The notes under the pieces: generated by a model
Told to the model about the DNA's origin: nothing
What the model saw: only the letters and a program-made list of their open reading frames with translations
Database searches by the model: none
Made by a program: the position numbers and the translations under genes
Assembly: GCF_900101745.1 (NCBI RefSeq)
Contig: NZ_FNAD01000025.1
Location: 1 to 59,463, forward strand
Direction of reading: 5' to 3'
Source of the DNA: Glycomyces harbinensis
GTDB lineage: Bacteria > Actinomycetota > Actinomycetes > Mycobacteriales > Micromonosporaceae
Length of the DNA stretch: 59,463 nucleotides
Part shown: piece by piece, positions 1-6,959 of the stretch
How positions within the stretch are numbered: the stretch's first letter is position 1
Layout: every line of letters begins with the position of its first letter

Positions 1-882
1 CTAGGCAGCGTCTGAGAACTCGGGTTTCCAGTCGAGGATGATGGCGACCTGGATGGTGGCTTCATATCGGACGGCGAGTTTGTCGTATCGGGTGGCGACG
101 GCGCGGTAGCGCTTGAGACGGCCGATGGCTCGCTCAACAGTGTTGCGCTGCTTGTAGATCTCGCGGTCGAACGAGGGGGGCCGCCCGCCGAGGCGGCCCT
201 TCGCGGTGCGGTTGCGCTGCTGATCGGCCCGGTCGGGTATCACCGCCTGGATGCCACGCCGGCGCAGGTAGGCACGGTTGGCCCGGGACGGGTAGCCCTT
301 GTCGGCCAGGACCCGGTACGGCCGGGTTCGGGGCCTGCCCGGCCCGGGCCGAGGCACGCCGATGTCATCGAGCACACCGGGCAGGTGCGGGGAGTCGGCC
401 ATGTGCCCGGCGGTGAGTTTGAAGCTCAGCACGGTCTGGCTGGCATCGGCGGCGAGGTGGATCTTGGTGGTCCAGCCGCCCCGCGAGCGGCCCAGCGCAT
501 GGTCGTCGGGTTCACCGGGGACCAGCCGCCGGCCGGCTCCGGCCGCGGCGTGGTGGGCGCGCACGGTGGTGGAGTCGACGCTGACGGTCCAGGTCAGGTG
601 CCCGGCTGCATCGAGGAAGGTCCAGATCGCTTTGACGATCATGGGCCAGACGCCCTCGGTCTGCCAGGTGCGAAACAGCCAGTACGCCGTCTGCCAGGGA
701 CCGAAACTGGGCGGGAGGAACCGCCAGGGTGCTCCCACCCGGACCCGCCAGGCAATCGCATCGACCAGCGTTCTGCGCGATCTGGTGATCGGTCGGCCGG
801 TCGGGGCCGGGGCAGGCAACCAGCGACGCAGGTGACGCCACTGACCATCGGTGAGCACGGCAGGAACCGGTACGCTTGACAC
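1..882 (-). CDS. IS5-family DDE transposase
   Basis: Cut-and-paste transposase of 293 residues. The N-terminus is a DUF4096-like region with an LTDGQW motif and the rest is an RNase-H-like DDE fold. Candidate catalytic residues are D103 (VSVDSTTVRAH), D194 (LADKGYPS) and E250 (QRNTVERAIGRLKRY), the last in the Y-(2)-R-(3)-E-(6)-K signature context. The GTG start at 882 is chosen because GGAGG lies six bases upstream; an in-frame TTG at 921 has no such site. The stop TAG lies in the flanking CTAG, so the reading frame runs through the terminal repeat. It appears intact and may be active. Confidence 0.88.
   Translation of the reverse strand: MSSVPVPAVLTDGQWRHLRRWLPAPAPTGRPITRSRRTLVDAIAWRVRVGAPWRFLPPSFGPWQTAYWLFRTWQTEGVWPMIVKAIWTFLDAAGHLTWTVSVDSTTVRAHHAAAGAGRRLVPGEPDDHALGRSRGGWTTKIHLAADASQTVLSFKLTAGHMADSPHLPGVLDDIGVPRPGPGRPRTRPYRVLADKGYPSRANRAYLRRRGIQAVIPDRADQQRNRTAKGRLGGRPPSFDREIYKQRNTVERAIGRLKRYRAVATRYDKLAVRYEATIQVAIILDWKPEFSDAA
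5..19 (+). repeat. IS terminal inverted repeat, transposase 3' side
   Basis: GCAGCGTCTGAGAAC; pairs with 943-957 with one mismatch. Confidence 0.8.
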
Positions 883-884
883 CA

Positions 885-938
885 GGAGCCTCCAGTATTG
901 AGTTTCGTTGCGACACAACAAAACTAACTGGAGGCTCC
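885..938 (-). promoter_or_regulatory. IS leader hairpin sequestering transposase ribosome binding site
   Basis: A perfect 12-bp inverted repeat (885-896 and 927-938) with a 30-nt loop. In the transposase-sense transcript the 3' arm contains the GGAGG that precedes the GTG start at 882, so folding would hide the ribosome binding site. Comparable hairpins in IS10 and IS50 stop translation of transcripts that enter from outside the element. Confidence 0.6.
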
Positions 939-942
939 CACT

Positions 943-957
943 GTTCTCAAACGCTGC
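943..957 (-). repeat. IS terminal inverted repeat, transposase 5' side
   Basis: GTTCTCAAACGCTGC on the plus strand, the partner of 5-19. It lies upstream of the transposase start. Confidence 0.8.
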
Positions 958-2274
958 CTAGGCCGCCGCCTCCTCGGCCGGCGGCTCGAGCCTGCCCATG
1001 AGGAACGGGAAGACCGCGAGCGCGACGACGGCGCAGAAGACGCCGAGCATGCCGTAGCTCGCGTACTCCACGATCGGGCCCGAGGCGATCCCGGCGCCCA
1101 TGGCGGCGAGGCCCATGACGAGGTCGGAGAAGCCCTGCGTGGACGGCCTGCGGGCGGGGCTGACCGCACCGGTGACGAGCGCGGCCGAGCCGACGGTCAT
1201 GGCCGACCAGCCGAGGCCGAGCAGGCCCAGGCCGATCGAGAGGCGCACGTGGTCGGTCGCGGGAGACGACCCGGAGACGACGCACGCGGCGACGAGGACC
1301 GCGGTGCCCGCCATGAGGACCGGGCGGGCGCCGTACTTGTCGACCAGGCGCCCGATGACGGGCGAGAACGCGTACATCGCGCCGATGTGCAGGCCGAGGA
1401 TGATCCCGACGACGCTGAGGGCGTCCTCGGGGTCGGCCATGCCGTGGCGGATGTGGAGCGCGGTCATGGCCATGACGCCGACCATCACGAAGTGGCCGAG
1501 GGCCGCGGCGACGACGCCGGTGCGCACGGCCGGGTTGGTCTTCGCGGTGCGGTAGCCGTCGGCGATGGAGCGCTTCGGCGCGTCGGTCTCGCCGCTGAGC
1601 TCGCGGGCGGTCAGGAGCGGGTCGGGGCGCAGCAGGACGCCGATGATGACGGCGGTGGCGACGAACAGCAGACCCATCGCGGCCATGGACCCGACGTAGG
1701 CGGGGCCGCCGAACCAGCCGGTCCACAGGCGCTCGGCGAGCCCGGCGATGGACGGGCCCGCCACCGAGCCGATCGTGGTGGCCCACACGACGATCGCGAG
1801 GTGGGAGCCGCGGCGCGCGGGCGGAGCGAGGTCGGCGGCGGCGTAACGGGACTGGAGTCCGGCGAACGAGCCCGAGCCGAGGAGGAAGTACCCGGAGACG
1901 GCGACGACCGGGTTGTCGAGGTGGATCGCGGCGATGACGGTGAGGGTGCCCAGGACGGCGCACGCGTAGCCGAAGGCGAGGCCGCCGCGGCGCCCGTACC
2001 GCTCGGTGATGCGCACGGCGGGAACCACGACGAGGGCCGAGCCGCCGACGAACAGGCTCTGCCCGAGGCCGGCGTACGTCGAGGAGCCGGTCATGTCCTC
2101 GATGAGGAGGGCGCCGACGGCGATGCCGATGCCCACGGCGAGGCCGCCGATGATCTGGGTGGCGAAGAGGGTGCGCAGCACGCGCCTCTGGAGTCGTGTC
2201 GTGTCCGTTGGCGCGCCGGGCGCGGCGTCGACTCCGGCCGGGGTGGCGGGAGGAGTCGGTGGGGAGGCGGTCAC
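958..2274 (-). CDS. MFS transporter
   Basis: Integral membrane transporter of 438 residues with about 12 hydrophobic segments and a polar Thr/Pro-rich N-terminal tail. The loop after helix 2 (RITERYGRRGG) resembles the conserved MFS loop motif. The start is GTG at 2274, preceded by AGAAAGGA; codons further upstream are Pro/Gly-rich and probably non-coding. It follows the MocR-type regulator gene on the same strand with a 136-bp gap, so that regulator may control it. Its TAG stop lies within the target duplication of the insertion sequence at 1-961. The C-terminus looks complete, but a short pre-insertion tail may have been lost. Substrate unknown; an efflux role is inferred from family resemblance only. 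Confidence 0.85.
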   Translation of the reverse strand: MTASPPTPPATPAGVDAAPGAPTDTTRLQRRVLRTLFATQIIGGLAVGIGIAVGALLIEDMTGSSTYAGLGQSLFVGGSALVVVPAVRITERYGRRGGLAFGYACAVLGTLTVIAAIHLDNPVVAVSGYFLLGSGSFAGLQSRYAAADLAPPARRGSHLAIVVWATTIGSVAGPSIAGLAERLWTGWFGGPAYVGSMAAMGLLFVATAVIIGVLLRPDPLLTARELSGETDAPKRSIADGYRTAKTNPAVRTGVVAAALGHFVMVGVMAMTALHIRHGMADPEDALSVVGIILGLHIGAMYAFSPVIGRLVDKYGARPVLMAGTAVLVAACVVSGSSPATDHVRLSIGLGLLGLGWSAMTVGSAALVTGAVSPARRPSTQGFSDLVMGLAAMGAGIASGPIVEYASYGMLGVFCAVVALAVFPFLMGRLEPPAEEAAA

Positions 2275-2410
2275 GGGGTTTCCTTTCTGGAGTTGTCGGC
2301 CGGATCGGGTGGGTCCGGCGCCGGGGCCGGGCCGGCGGGGACCGGCTCGGCCTCGGCCGCTTCGGGCGGCTTCGCGGCCCGGGGCGGGCGTTTCGGCGCG
2401 GGGCGCCGGT

Positions 2411-3721
2411 TCAGATCGGCGGCGACGCCGGTCCCGACGCCGAGGCGATCGCGGCGGCGACTTTCGGGGCGAGTTCGGGCGCGAGCCGGGCGGTGCTGAC
2501 GCGGATGCTCTGCGCGCCGTGGAAGGAGAACCCGCGCCCCGGGGAGACGGCGTACCCGGCGTCGCGGAGGGCGACCACGGCCGCGGTCTCGTCGGCGACC
2601 GGGATCCACACGTTGAGGCCCGAGCGGCCCCACACGTCGATGCCGTGCTCGGCGAGCGATTCACGAAGGGCGCCTTGGCGTTCGGCGTAGACGCGCCCGG
2701 CGTGCGCGACCCGCGCGCCCGCCGCGTCGTCGGTCCACGCGGCGATCACGAAGTGCTGCAGGATGCACGAGACCCAGCCGTGGCCGATCGCCATGCGGCC
2801 CTGGACGCGCGCCTTCGTGTCGGGGTCGGCGGCGACGACGGCGCAGCGCAGGTCGGGCCCGTAGGGCTTGGAGGCGGAGCGGACGAACATCCAGCGGTCG
2901 GCGGCGTCGGCGACGAGGTGCAGCGGGACCTGCGAGAGTTCGGCCCAGTGGTCGTCCTCGATGACGAACACGCCGCGGTGCGCGGCGAGGACCGCGCGCA
3001 GCGCCGCGGCGCGCTCGGCGGACACCGCCGCGCCGGTGGGGTTCTGGCCGCGCGAGGTGAGGATGAAGGCGCGGGCGCCGGAGGCGAGGGCGGCGTCCAG
3101 TTCGCCCGGGAGCGGGCCGTCGCCGTCGATGGCGACCGGCGTGACCTGGTATCCGGCCGAGAGCAGCAGGTCGCGGCCGTTGGACCAGGTGGGCTCCTCG
3201 ACGGCGACCGTGTCGCCGGGTTCGAGGCGGGCGGCCAGGCCGCGCTCGAAGGCGTCGAGGGCACCCGAGGTGACGGTGAGCTCGCCGTGGACGCCGTCGG
3301 CGGCGAAGCGTTCGCGGGCGAGGTCGAGCAGGTCGGGGCAGGGGCCGCCGTCGCGGTAGTTGCCGTGGGTGATCTCCACGCGCGGCTTGAGCGCGTTCAG
3401 GTCGGGCAGCAGGCCGGGGTCGGGTTCGCCCGAGACGAGGTCGAGCACTCCCGAAGGGACGGTGAGCATCCCGGTGGGGGTGAGCGAGGAGCGCTCGCGG
3501 ACGAAGGTGCCCGCGCGGCCGCCGGTCTCGACCACGCCGCGCTCGCGCAGGCGGCGGTAGGCGGAGGCGACGGTGCCGGGGGCGACGCCGAGGTCGGCGG
3601 CGAGCTTGCGGACGGGGGGCAGGGTGCGGCCGGGCGCGAGGCGGCCCGAGCGCACGCCGGACTCGACGCTCGACGCGATCTCGCTTGCCGCGGTTCCGGT
3701 GATCTGATACTGTACCGACAT
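2411..3721 (-). CDS. MocR/PdxR-type GntR regulator with aminotransferase-like domain
   Basis: A 436-residue regulator. Residues 1-70 form a GntR winged helix (LAADLGVAPGTVASAYRRL). The rest is a class-I aminotransferase fold of the kind that binds PLP in MocR proteins, including a SASKPYGPDLR segment that carries the lysine at the expected PLP-Schiff-base position. Family members control vitamin B6, GABA or transport genes. It is divergent from a PNPOx-like flavin protein gene across a 48-bp region and is followed on its own strand by an MFS gene; both are likely targets. The ATG at 3721 gives the standard family N-terminus. Confidence 0.9.
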   Translation of the reverse strand: MSVQYQITGTAASEIASSVESGVRSGRLAPGRTLPPVRKLAADLGVAPGTVASAYRRLRERGVVETGGRAGTFVRERSSLTPTGMLTVPSGVLDLVSGEPDPGLLPDLNALKPRVEITHGNYRDGGPCPDLLDLARERFAADGVHGELTVTSGALDAFERGLAARLEPGDTVAVEEPTWSNGRDLLLSAGYQVTPVAIDGDGPLPGELDAALASGARAFILTSRGQNPTGAAVSAERAAALRAVLAAHRGVFVIEDDHWAELSQVPLHLVADAADRWMFVRSASKPYGPDLRCAVVAADPDTKARVQGRMAIGHGWVSCILQHFVIAAWTDDAAGARVAHAGRVYAERQGALRESLAEHGIDVWGRSGLNVWIPVADETAAVVALRDAGYAVSPGRGFSFHGAQSIRVSTARLAPELAPKVAAAIASASGPASPPI

Positions 3722-3732
3722 AACTCAAGCAT

Positions 3733-3744
3733 TGTATCAGTACA
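3733..3744. promoter_or_regulatory. candidate operator in mocR/flavoprotein divergent region
   Basis: The palindrome TGTA-TCAG-TACA lies in the short AT-rich divergent region between the regulator (start 3721) and the flavin protein (start 3770). A related GATACTGTAC string lies at 3706-3715. This placement suits autoregulation by the MocR-type protein. Confidence 0.4.
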
Positions 3745-3769
3745 TAAATTTCCGATGGGAGCCCCCTCG

Positions 3770-4387
3770 ATGTCCACCCTCGAATGCCCCTACAGCGGCC
3801 AGTTCGCCCAGACCGAGCGCACCACCCCCAACCGGTCCCGCGAACGCGTGACCTACGAGCGGGCGGCCTCGTACCAGGTGCTCGACGAGGCCCTGTACTG
3901 CGACGTGGCCTTCGTCGGCCCCGACGGCGCACCGAGGGTCCTGCCCACCTTCCATGTGCGCGTGGGCGACACGCTGTTCCTCCACGGCTCCACCGGATCG
4001 AGCATGGGACTGGGCGGGCGCGAGGAGTTCCCCGTGAGCGTCACCGCCACCGTCGTCGACGGGCTCGTGTACGCCAAATCCTGGTTCCACCACTCCATGA
4101 ACTACCGCAGCGTCGTGGTCCACGCGAACGCGCGGCTGGTCGCCGACGCCGACGAGCGCTGGTCGGTGTTCAAGGCCCTCATCAACCGCATGGCCGAAGG
4201 CCGCTCCGAGCGCTCGCGCGAGGCCAGCCCCAAGGAGAACGCCATGTCGGCGCTCCTGGCGATCCCCCTCGAGGAGGTCTCCATCAAGCAGCGCCAGGGC
4301 CCGTCGGTCGAAGAGCCCGACGACGAGGACCTGCCGTTCGAGAACGGCGTCGCCGACGTGGCCACGGTCGTCACCGGGCGCCTCTGA
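3770..4387 (+). CDS. pyridoxamine 5'-phosphate oxidase-like flavin-binding protein
   Basis: A 205-residue protein of the split-barrel PNPOx-like/NimA-related group (COG3467 type). The pattern VLPTFHVRVGDTLFLHGSTG is the typical FMN-phosphate-binding strand region, followed by the VVHANARLV strand. These proteins bind FMN, F420 or heme, and many have no assigned substrate. The ATG at 3770 is chosen because GGGAG at 3757-3761 lies eight bases upstream. It is divergent from the MocR-type regulator, a common arrangement when the regulator senses a B6 vitamer. Convergent with the ThuA-domain gene. Confidence 0.82.
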   Translation: MSTLECPYSGQFAQTERTTPNRSRERVTYERAASYQVLDEALYCDVAFVGPDGAPRVLPTFHVRVGDTLFLHGSTGSSMGLGGREEFPVSVTATVVDGLVYAKSWFHHSMNYRSVVVHANARLVADADERWSVFKALINRMAEGRSERSREASPKENAMSALLAIPLEEVSIKQRQGPSVEEPDDEDLPFENGVADVATVVTGRL

Positions 4388-4532
4388 ACCTCGGTCCGCA
4401 CGGGTCGCCGGACCGGCCCCGGACTCCGCGCGACAGGACCGCGGGGAGTGAGTGGGTCGTGGGAACTTCCCCTCTCGGGAGCCGGACCGGCGATGATCGT
4501 CGGGTACTGGAGGTGCCCGCGCGGACCGCAGG

Positions 4533-4567
4533 CGATCGGGCGGGAGGCATGGCCTCCCGCCCGATCG
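4533..4567. terminator. bidirectional terminator-like hairpin
   Basis: A perfect 16-bp inverted repeat (4533-4548 with 4552-4567) and a 3-nt loop, between the convergent flavin-protein and ThuA-domain genes. It has no long T tract. Confidence 0.75.
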
Positions 4568-4578
4568 TGAACGCTCTT

Positions 4579-5454
4579 TCAGACGCCGGCCGCGACCGGT
4601 GGTGCCCCGCCGGCCTCGGCCTCCTTCGCGGACTCGGCCTTGTCCAAGCGCCACACCGCGATCGAGCCGCCCCCGGCCACCGCGACCACGAACAGCACGA
4701 ACGTCCAGGTGTAGGGCCACGGCGGCGCCGCGTCGTCCGAGTTCTGGACCAGCGCGCCCTCTTCGCCGGCGGCCCACCAGATGCCCTGGCGGATCAGCTG
4801 CAGGAAGTCCCGGTCGCCCCACGTGCCGCCCTCGCCGCCCGGCGAGGCGTAGAAGACGTTGTAGGCCTCGCTGTTCCACGCCACCGGGTCGCCCGAACCC
4901 AACTGCGCCAAGATGATCGAATCCGGCGCCACGGGCGCGGGATCGAAGCGGTACCAGCGCTCGGTGACCTCGAGGTCCTCGTCCAGGCCCTCGGTGATCC
5001 GCGAGCCCGCGTTGAAGCTCACGGGCTCCTTGGCCTCCGGATCGCCCGGCGGCAGCACGGCCGTCGCACCGAGCATCTCCTGGTAGAACGCCCAGTCGGC
5101 GGCGCTCGCCGCCGCCGAGTTCGTCCCGACGAAACCGCCGCCGCCCTCGACGAACGTCTGGAGCGACGCCTGCTGGGCGCCGTCGAGGAGGTCGGGTCCG
5201 GTGTTGAGGAACATGACCACGTCGATGCCGCCGAGATCGGTCAGGTCCTCGGGCGTGCCCTCGATGAGGGTGAAGTTCCAGCGCCGCGCCTCCATCTGGA
5301 GGCGCTCCACCGCGTAGTCGGCCACGTCCTGGGCCTCGTTCCCGGTCGTGACGACCAGGACCTGCGGCCCTCCGGCGGCGAAGGCCGCGGAAGGGGCGAA
5401 GGCGGGCGCGCAGGCCAGCGCGACGATCGTGAACAGTCGCAGCAGGGTTCTCAC
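4579..5454 (-). CDS. secreted, membrane-anchored ThuA-domain protein
   Basis: A 291-residue protein. Residues 1-27 form a Sec signal peptide ending in AFAAG. A ThuA-like (trehalose-utilisation, glutamine-amidotransferase-fold) domain spans about 30-225, with VVMFLNTG and a FVEGGGGFVGTNSAA nucleophile-elbow-like turn. One hydrophobic segment (about 250-270) is followed by a basic/polar tail, giving a C-in topology. ThuA domains are associated with carbohydrate metabolism; no substrate can be read here. The GTG start at 5454 has GGAG five bases upstream. It is not in an obvious operon. Confidence 0.8.
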   Translation of the reverse strand: MRTLLRLFTIVALACAPAFAPSAAFAAGGPQVLVVTTGNEAQDVADYAVERLQMEARRWNFTLIEGTPEDLTDLGGIDVVMFLNTGPDLLDGAQQASLQTFVEGGGGFVGTNSAAASAADWAFYQEMLGATAVLPPGDPEAKEPVSFNAGSRITEGLDEDLEVTERWYRFDPAPVAPDSIILAQLGSGDPVAWNSEAYNVFYASPGGEGGTWGDRDFLQLIRQGIWWAAGEEGALVQNSDDAAPPWPYTWTFVLFVVAVAGGGSIAVWRLDKAESAKEAEAGGAPPVAAGV

Positions 5455-5484
5455 GTCAACTCCAAAGAACTGATCGGGTTTGCC

Positions 5485-5661
5485 TCATAGCGAATCACGG
5501 ACGTTCGGAGCGCCGGAAGGCAGCTTGTCAATTCCTAGACTGTTCTCAAGACGGTAGACGATCTCAGCGTTGAGCGATCGCCGAGACGTCTTGGCCTCAC
5601 CTGAAAGCCGGGAGTGAATTTCGGCTGGCATTCGCAGCGTGATGCGTACTTCACGATCCAT
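5485..5661 (-). CDS. Arc-type ribbon-helix-helix DNA-binding protein
   Basis: A 58-residue protein with the Arc/MetJ pattern: strand VRITLRMP, helix PAEIHSRLSGEAKTS, helix RSLNAEIVYRLENSL. It probably dimerises on short direct repeats. It is divergent from tnpB with only 30 bp between the starts, and TAGTG direct repeats occur in that gap. The gap is too short to hold a normal IS605-type left end, so this gene probably lies inside the tnpB element and may repress tnpB. It has no toxin-like partner other than tnpB. Confidence 0.75.
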   Translation of the reverse strand: MDREVRITLRMPAEIHSRLSGEAKTSRRSLNAEIVYRLENSLGIDKLPSGAPNVRDSL

Positions 5662-5673
5662 AGCGATCAAGCA

Positions 5674-5689
5674 TAGTGGTATTCTAGTG
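5674..5689. promoter_or_regulatory. candidate RHH operator (TAGTG direct repeats)
   Basis: TAGTG at 5674-5678 and 5685-5689, start-to-start 11 bp, so both lie on the same DNA face. They flank and overlap the tnpB -10 element TATTCT. Confidence 0.4.
5680..5685 (+). promoter_or_regulatory. -10 element of leaderless tnpB promoter
   Basis: TATTCT, then six bases, then the ATG at 5692. No Shine-Dalgarno sequence is present, so the mRNA probably starts at the A of ATG. Confidence 0.5.
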
Positions 5690-5691
5690 TC

Positions 5692-6894
5692 ATGACGACA
5701 CCAGAGTTGGGTGAGGAGACCGGCCAGGTCCGATACACCTACCGACTCCGGGTGTCGGCGAGCGCTCAAGCGGCGTTGCTCGAAGAGTGGGACCGGTGTC
5801 GGTGGGTCTGGAATCAATGCGTCGCCGCATCTCGTGAGGCCCACCGAATCGGGGATACTTGCGGCCCAGCCCAGTTGGACAAGCGACTGACGGGATGGCG
5901 CTCCGAACTTCAATGGCTCGGGAGCGGCGCTTCGGTGCCGCAGCAGCAGACGATTCGCGACTTCGCCGCATCTCGGGCCAAAGCGATGAAGGACATCAAA
6001 TCTCGGCTTCCCATGCGACGTCGAGCGGGCATGCCTCGCTTCAAGAAGCGGGATGTCACCGCGCCCACGCTCAACTACACGCTGCGTGGCTTCCGGATCA
6101 AGGACGGACGGCTCGGCCTGGCCGGCGGCATTTCGCTCACCGTGGTGTGGTCGAGGGCGCTGCCAGATGAACCGACGAGTGTGCGCATCCACCGCGACAG
6201 CCTCGGCCACTGGTACGCCTCATTCGTCGTCCTTTCCCGCGCTGAGCCACTCCCCGCTACCGGCGACGTCATCGGCATCGACTGGGGCGTGACCGTCACC
6301 GCCGCCACCACCCGTGACGACTACGACCTGCCGCATCACGAGCATGGGAAACGTTCAGCGGAAAAGCTCGCGCGCTACCAGCGCATGATGGCGCGAAGAC
6401 GCCAGCCCAAGGGCAAGGCGCAATCACGCGGATATCTCAAGGCCAAGAAGCAAACCGCAAAAGCTCACAAGAAGATCGCCAGGCAGCGGTTGGACACCGC
6501 GCGCAAGTGGGCGAAGCGTGTCGTCCGAGACCATGACCGGATCGCCGCCGAGGACTTCCGGCCGAAGTTCATGGCCAGGACCACCTTGGCCCGCAAAGCC
6601 GCTGACGGCGCCATCAGCGCCACCAAGACCGCGCTCATCGAGATGAGCCGAAAGCACGTCCGTGACTTGCGGCTGGTCCATCCGGCTCACACCACCATGG
6701 ACTGCGCCCAGTGCGGAGCGAGAGCCAAGCACGCACTCCCCCTCTCCGAAAGGACATACACCTGCACCGTGTGCGGAGCCGTCTCACCTCGAGACAAGAA
6801 CTCCGCACACGTGATGCTGGTCCGGGCGGGTCTCAACCCGGATGGTGTCGATCGCGTCAGACTCGTTCTCCCGCAGGGTGGTCGAGCAGCGTGA
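5692..6894 (+). CDS. tnpB: TnpB RNA-guided endonuclease (IS200/IS605, IS1341-type)
   Basis: A 400-residue TnpB. The N-terminal helical wedge (RYTYRLRVSASAQAALLEEW) is followed by a split RuvC nuclease: D197 in GIDWGV, E287 in IAAEDF and D368 in SPRDKNSAH. All three acidic residues are present, so it should be nuclease-competent. A zinc ribbon uses C338, C341, C358 and C361. No tnpA transposase gene is adjacent, so this is a solo, trans-mobilised or domesticated element. Family members use an omegaRNA from the 3' end of their own gene to cut DNA next to a TAM. A divergent RHH gene precedes it. The start at 5692 is the only early ATG and fits a leaderless transcript. Confidence 0.9.
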   Translation: MTTPELGEETGQVRYTYRLRVSASAQAALLEEWDRCRWVWNQCVAASREAHRIGDTCGPAQLDKRLTGWRSELQWLGSGASVPQQQTIRDFAASRAKAMKDIKSRLPMRRRAGMPRFKKRDVTAPTLNYTLRGFRIKDGRLGLAGGISLTVVWSRALPDEPTSVRIHRDSLGHWYASFVVLSRAEPLPATGDVIGIDWGVTVTAATTRDDYDLPHHEHGKRSAEKLARYQRMMARRRQPKGKAQSRGYLKAKKQTAKAHKKIARQRLDTARKWAKRVVRDHDRIAAEDFRPKFMARTTLARKAADGAISATKTALIEMSRKHVRDLRLVHPAHTTMDCAQCGARAKHALPLSERTYTCTVCGAVSPRDKNSAHVMLVRAGLNPDGVDRVRLVLPQGGRAA

Positions 6895-6952
6895 GCCATG
6901 AATCCTCTCCCTGACGGGAGGGGAGGAGTCAAGCGCCCACCTTAGCGGGAAG
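6830..6952 (+). ncRNA. predicted omegaRNA with guide at tnpB right end
   Basis: Just after the tnpB stop is a G-rich/C-rich hairpin (6904-6911 with 6916-6923, 4-nt loop) ending in GGAGTCAA. This strongly resembles IS605-group right ends, where TCAA is a known right cleavage site (IS608 type). By analogy the scaffold overlaps the tnpB 3' end and the guide begins at 6933 (GCGCCCACCTTAGCGGGAAG). The 5' boundary given is arbitrary. Confidence 0.5.
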
Positions 6953-6959
6953 TGCGGTG

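Larger units (their letters stand above)
1..961 (-). mobile_element. IS5-family insertion sequence, complete
   Basis: A single-gene element bounded by imperfect terminal inverted repeats at 5-19 and 943-957 (14 of 15 bases pair) and by CTAG at both outer edges (1-4 and 958-961). CTAG fits the YTAR target duplication of IS5-type elements. Without the duplication the element is 953 bp. The CTAG at 958-961 provides the TAG stop of the MFS gene, and the CTAG at 1-4 provides the TAG stop of the transposase. The window starts exactly at the element edge, so the far flank is not visible. CTAG could instead belong to the inverted repeat (19-bp repeats with one mismatch). Confidence 0.85.

Noticed and set aside
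2275..2410. N-terminal extension of the MFS frame into the mocR gene
   Set aside because: The extension is Pro/Arg-rich off-frame sequence overlapping mocR; a GTG with a good ribosome binding site at 2274 explains the gene.
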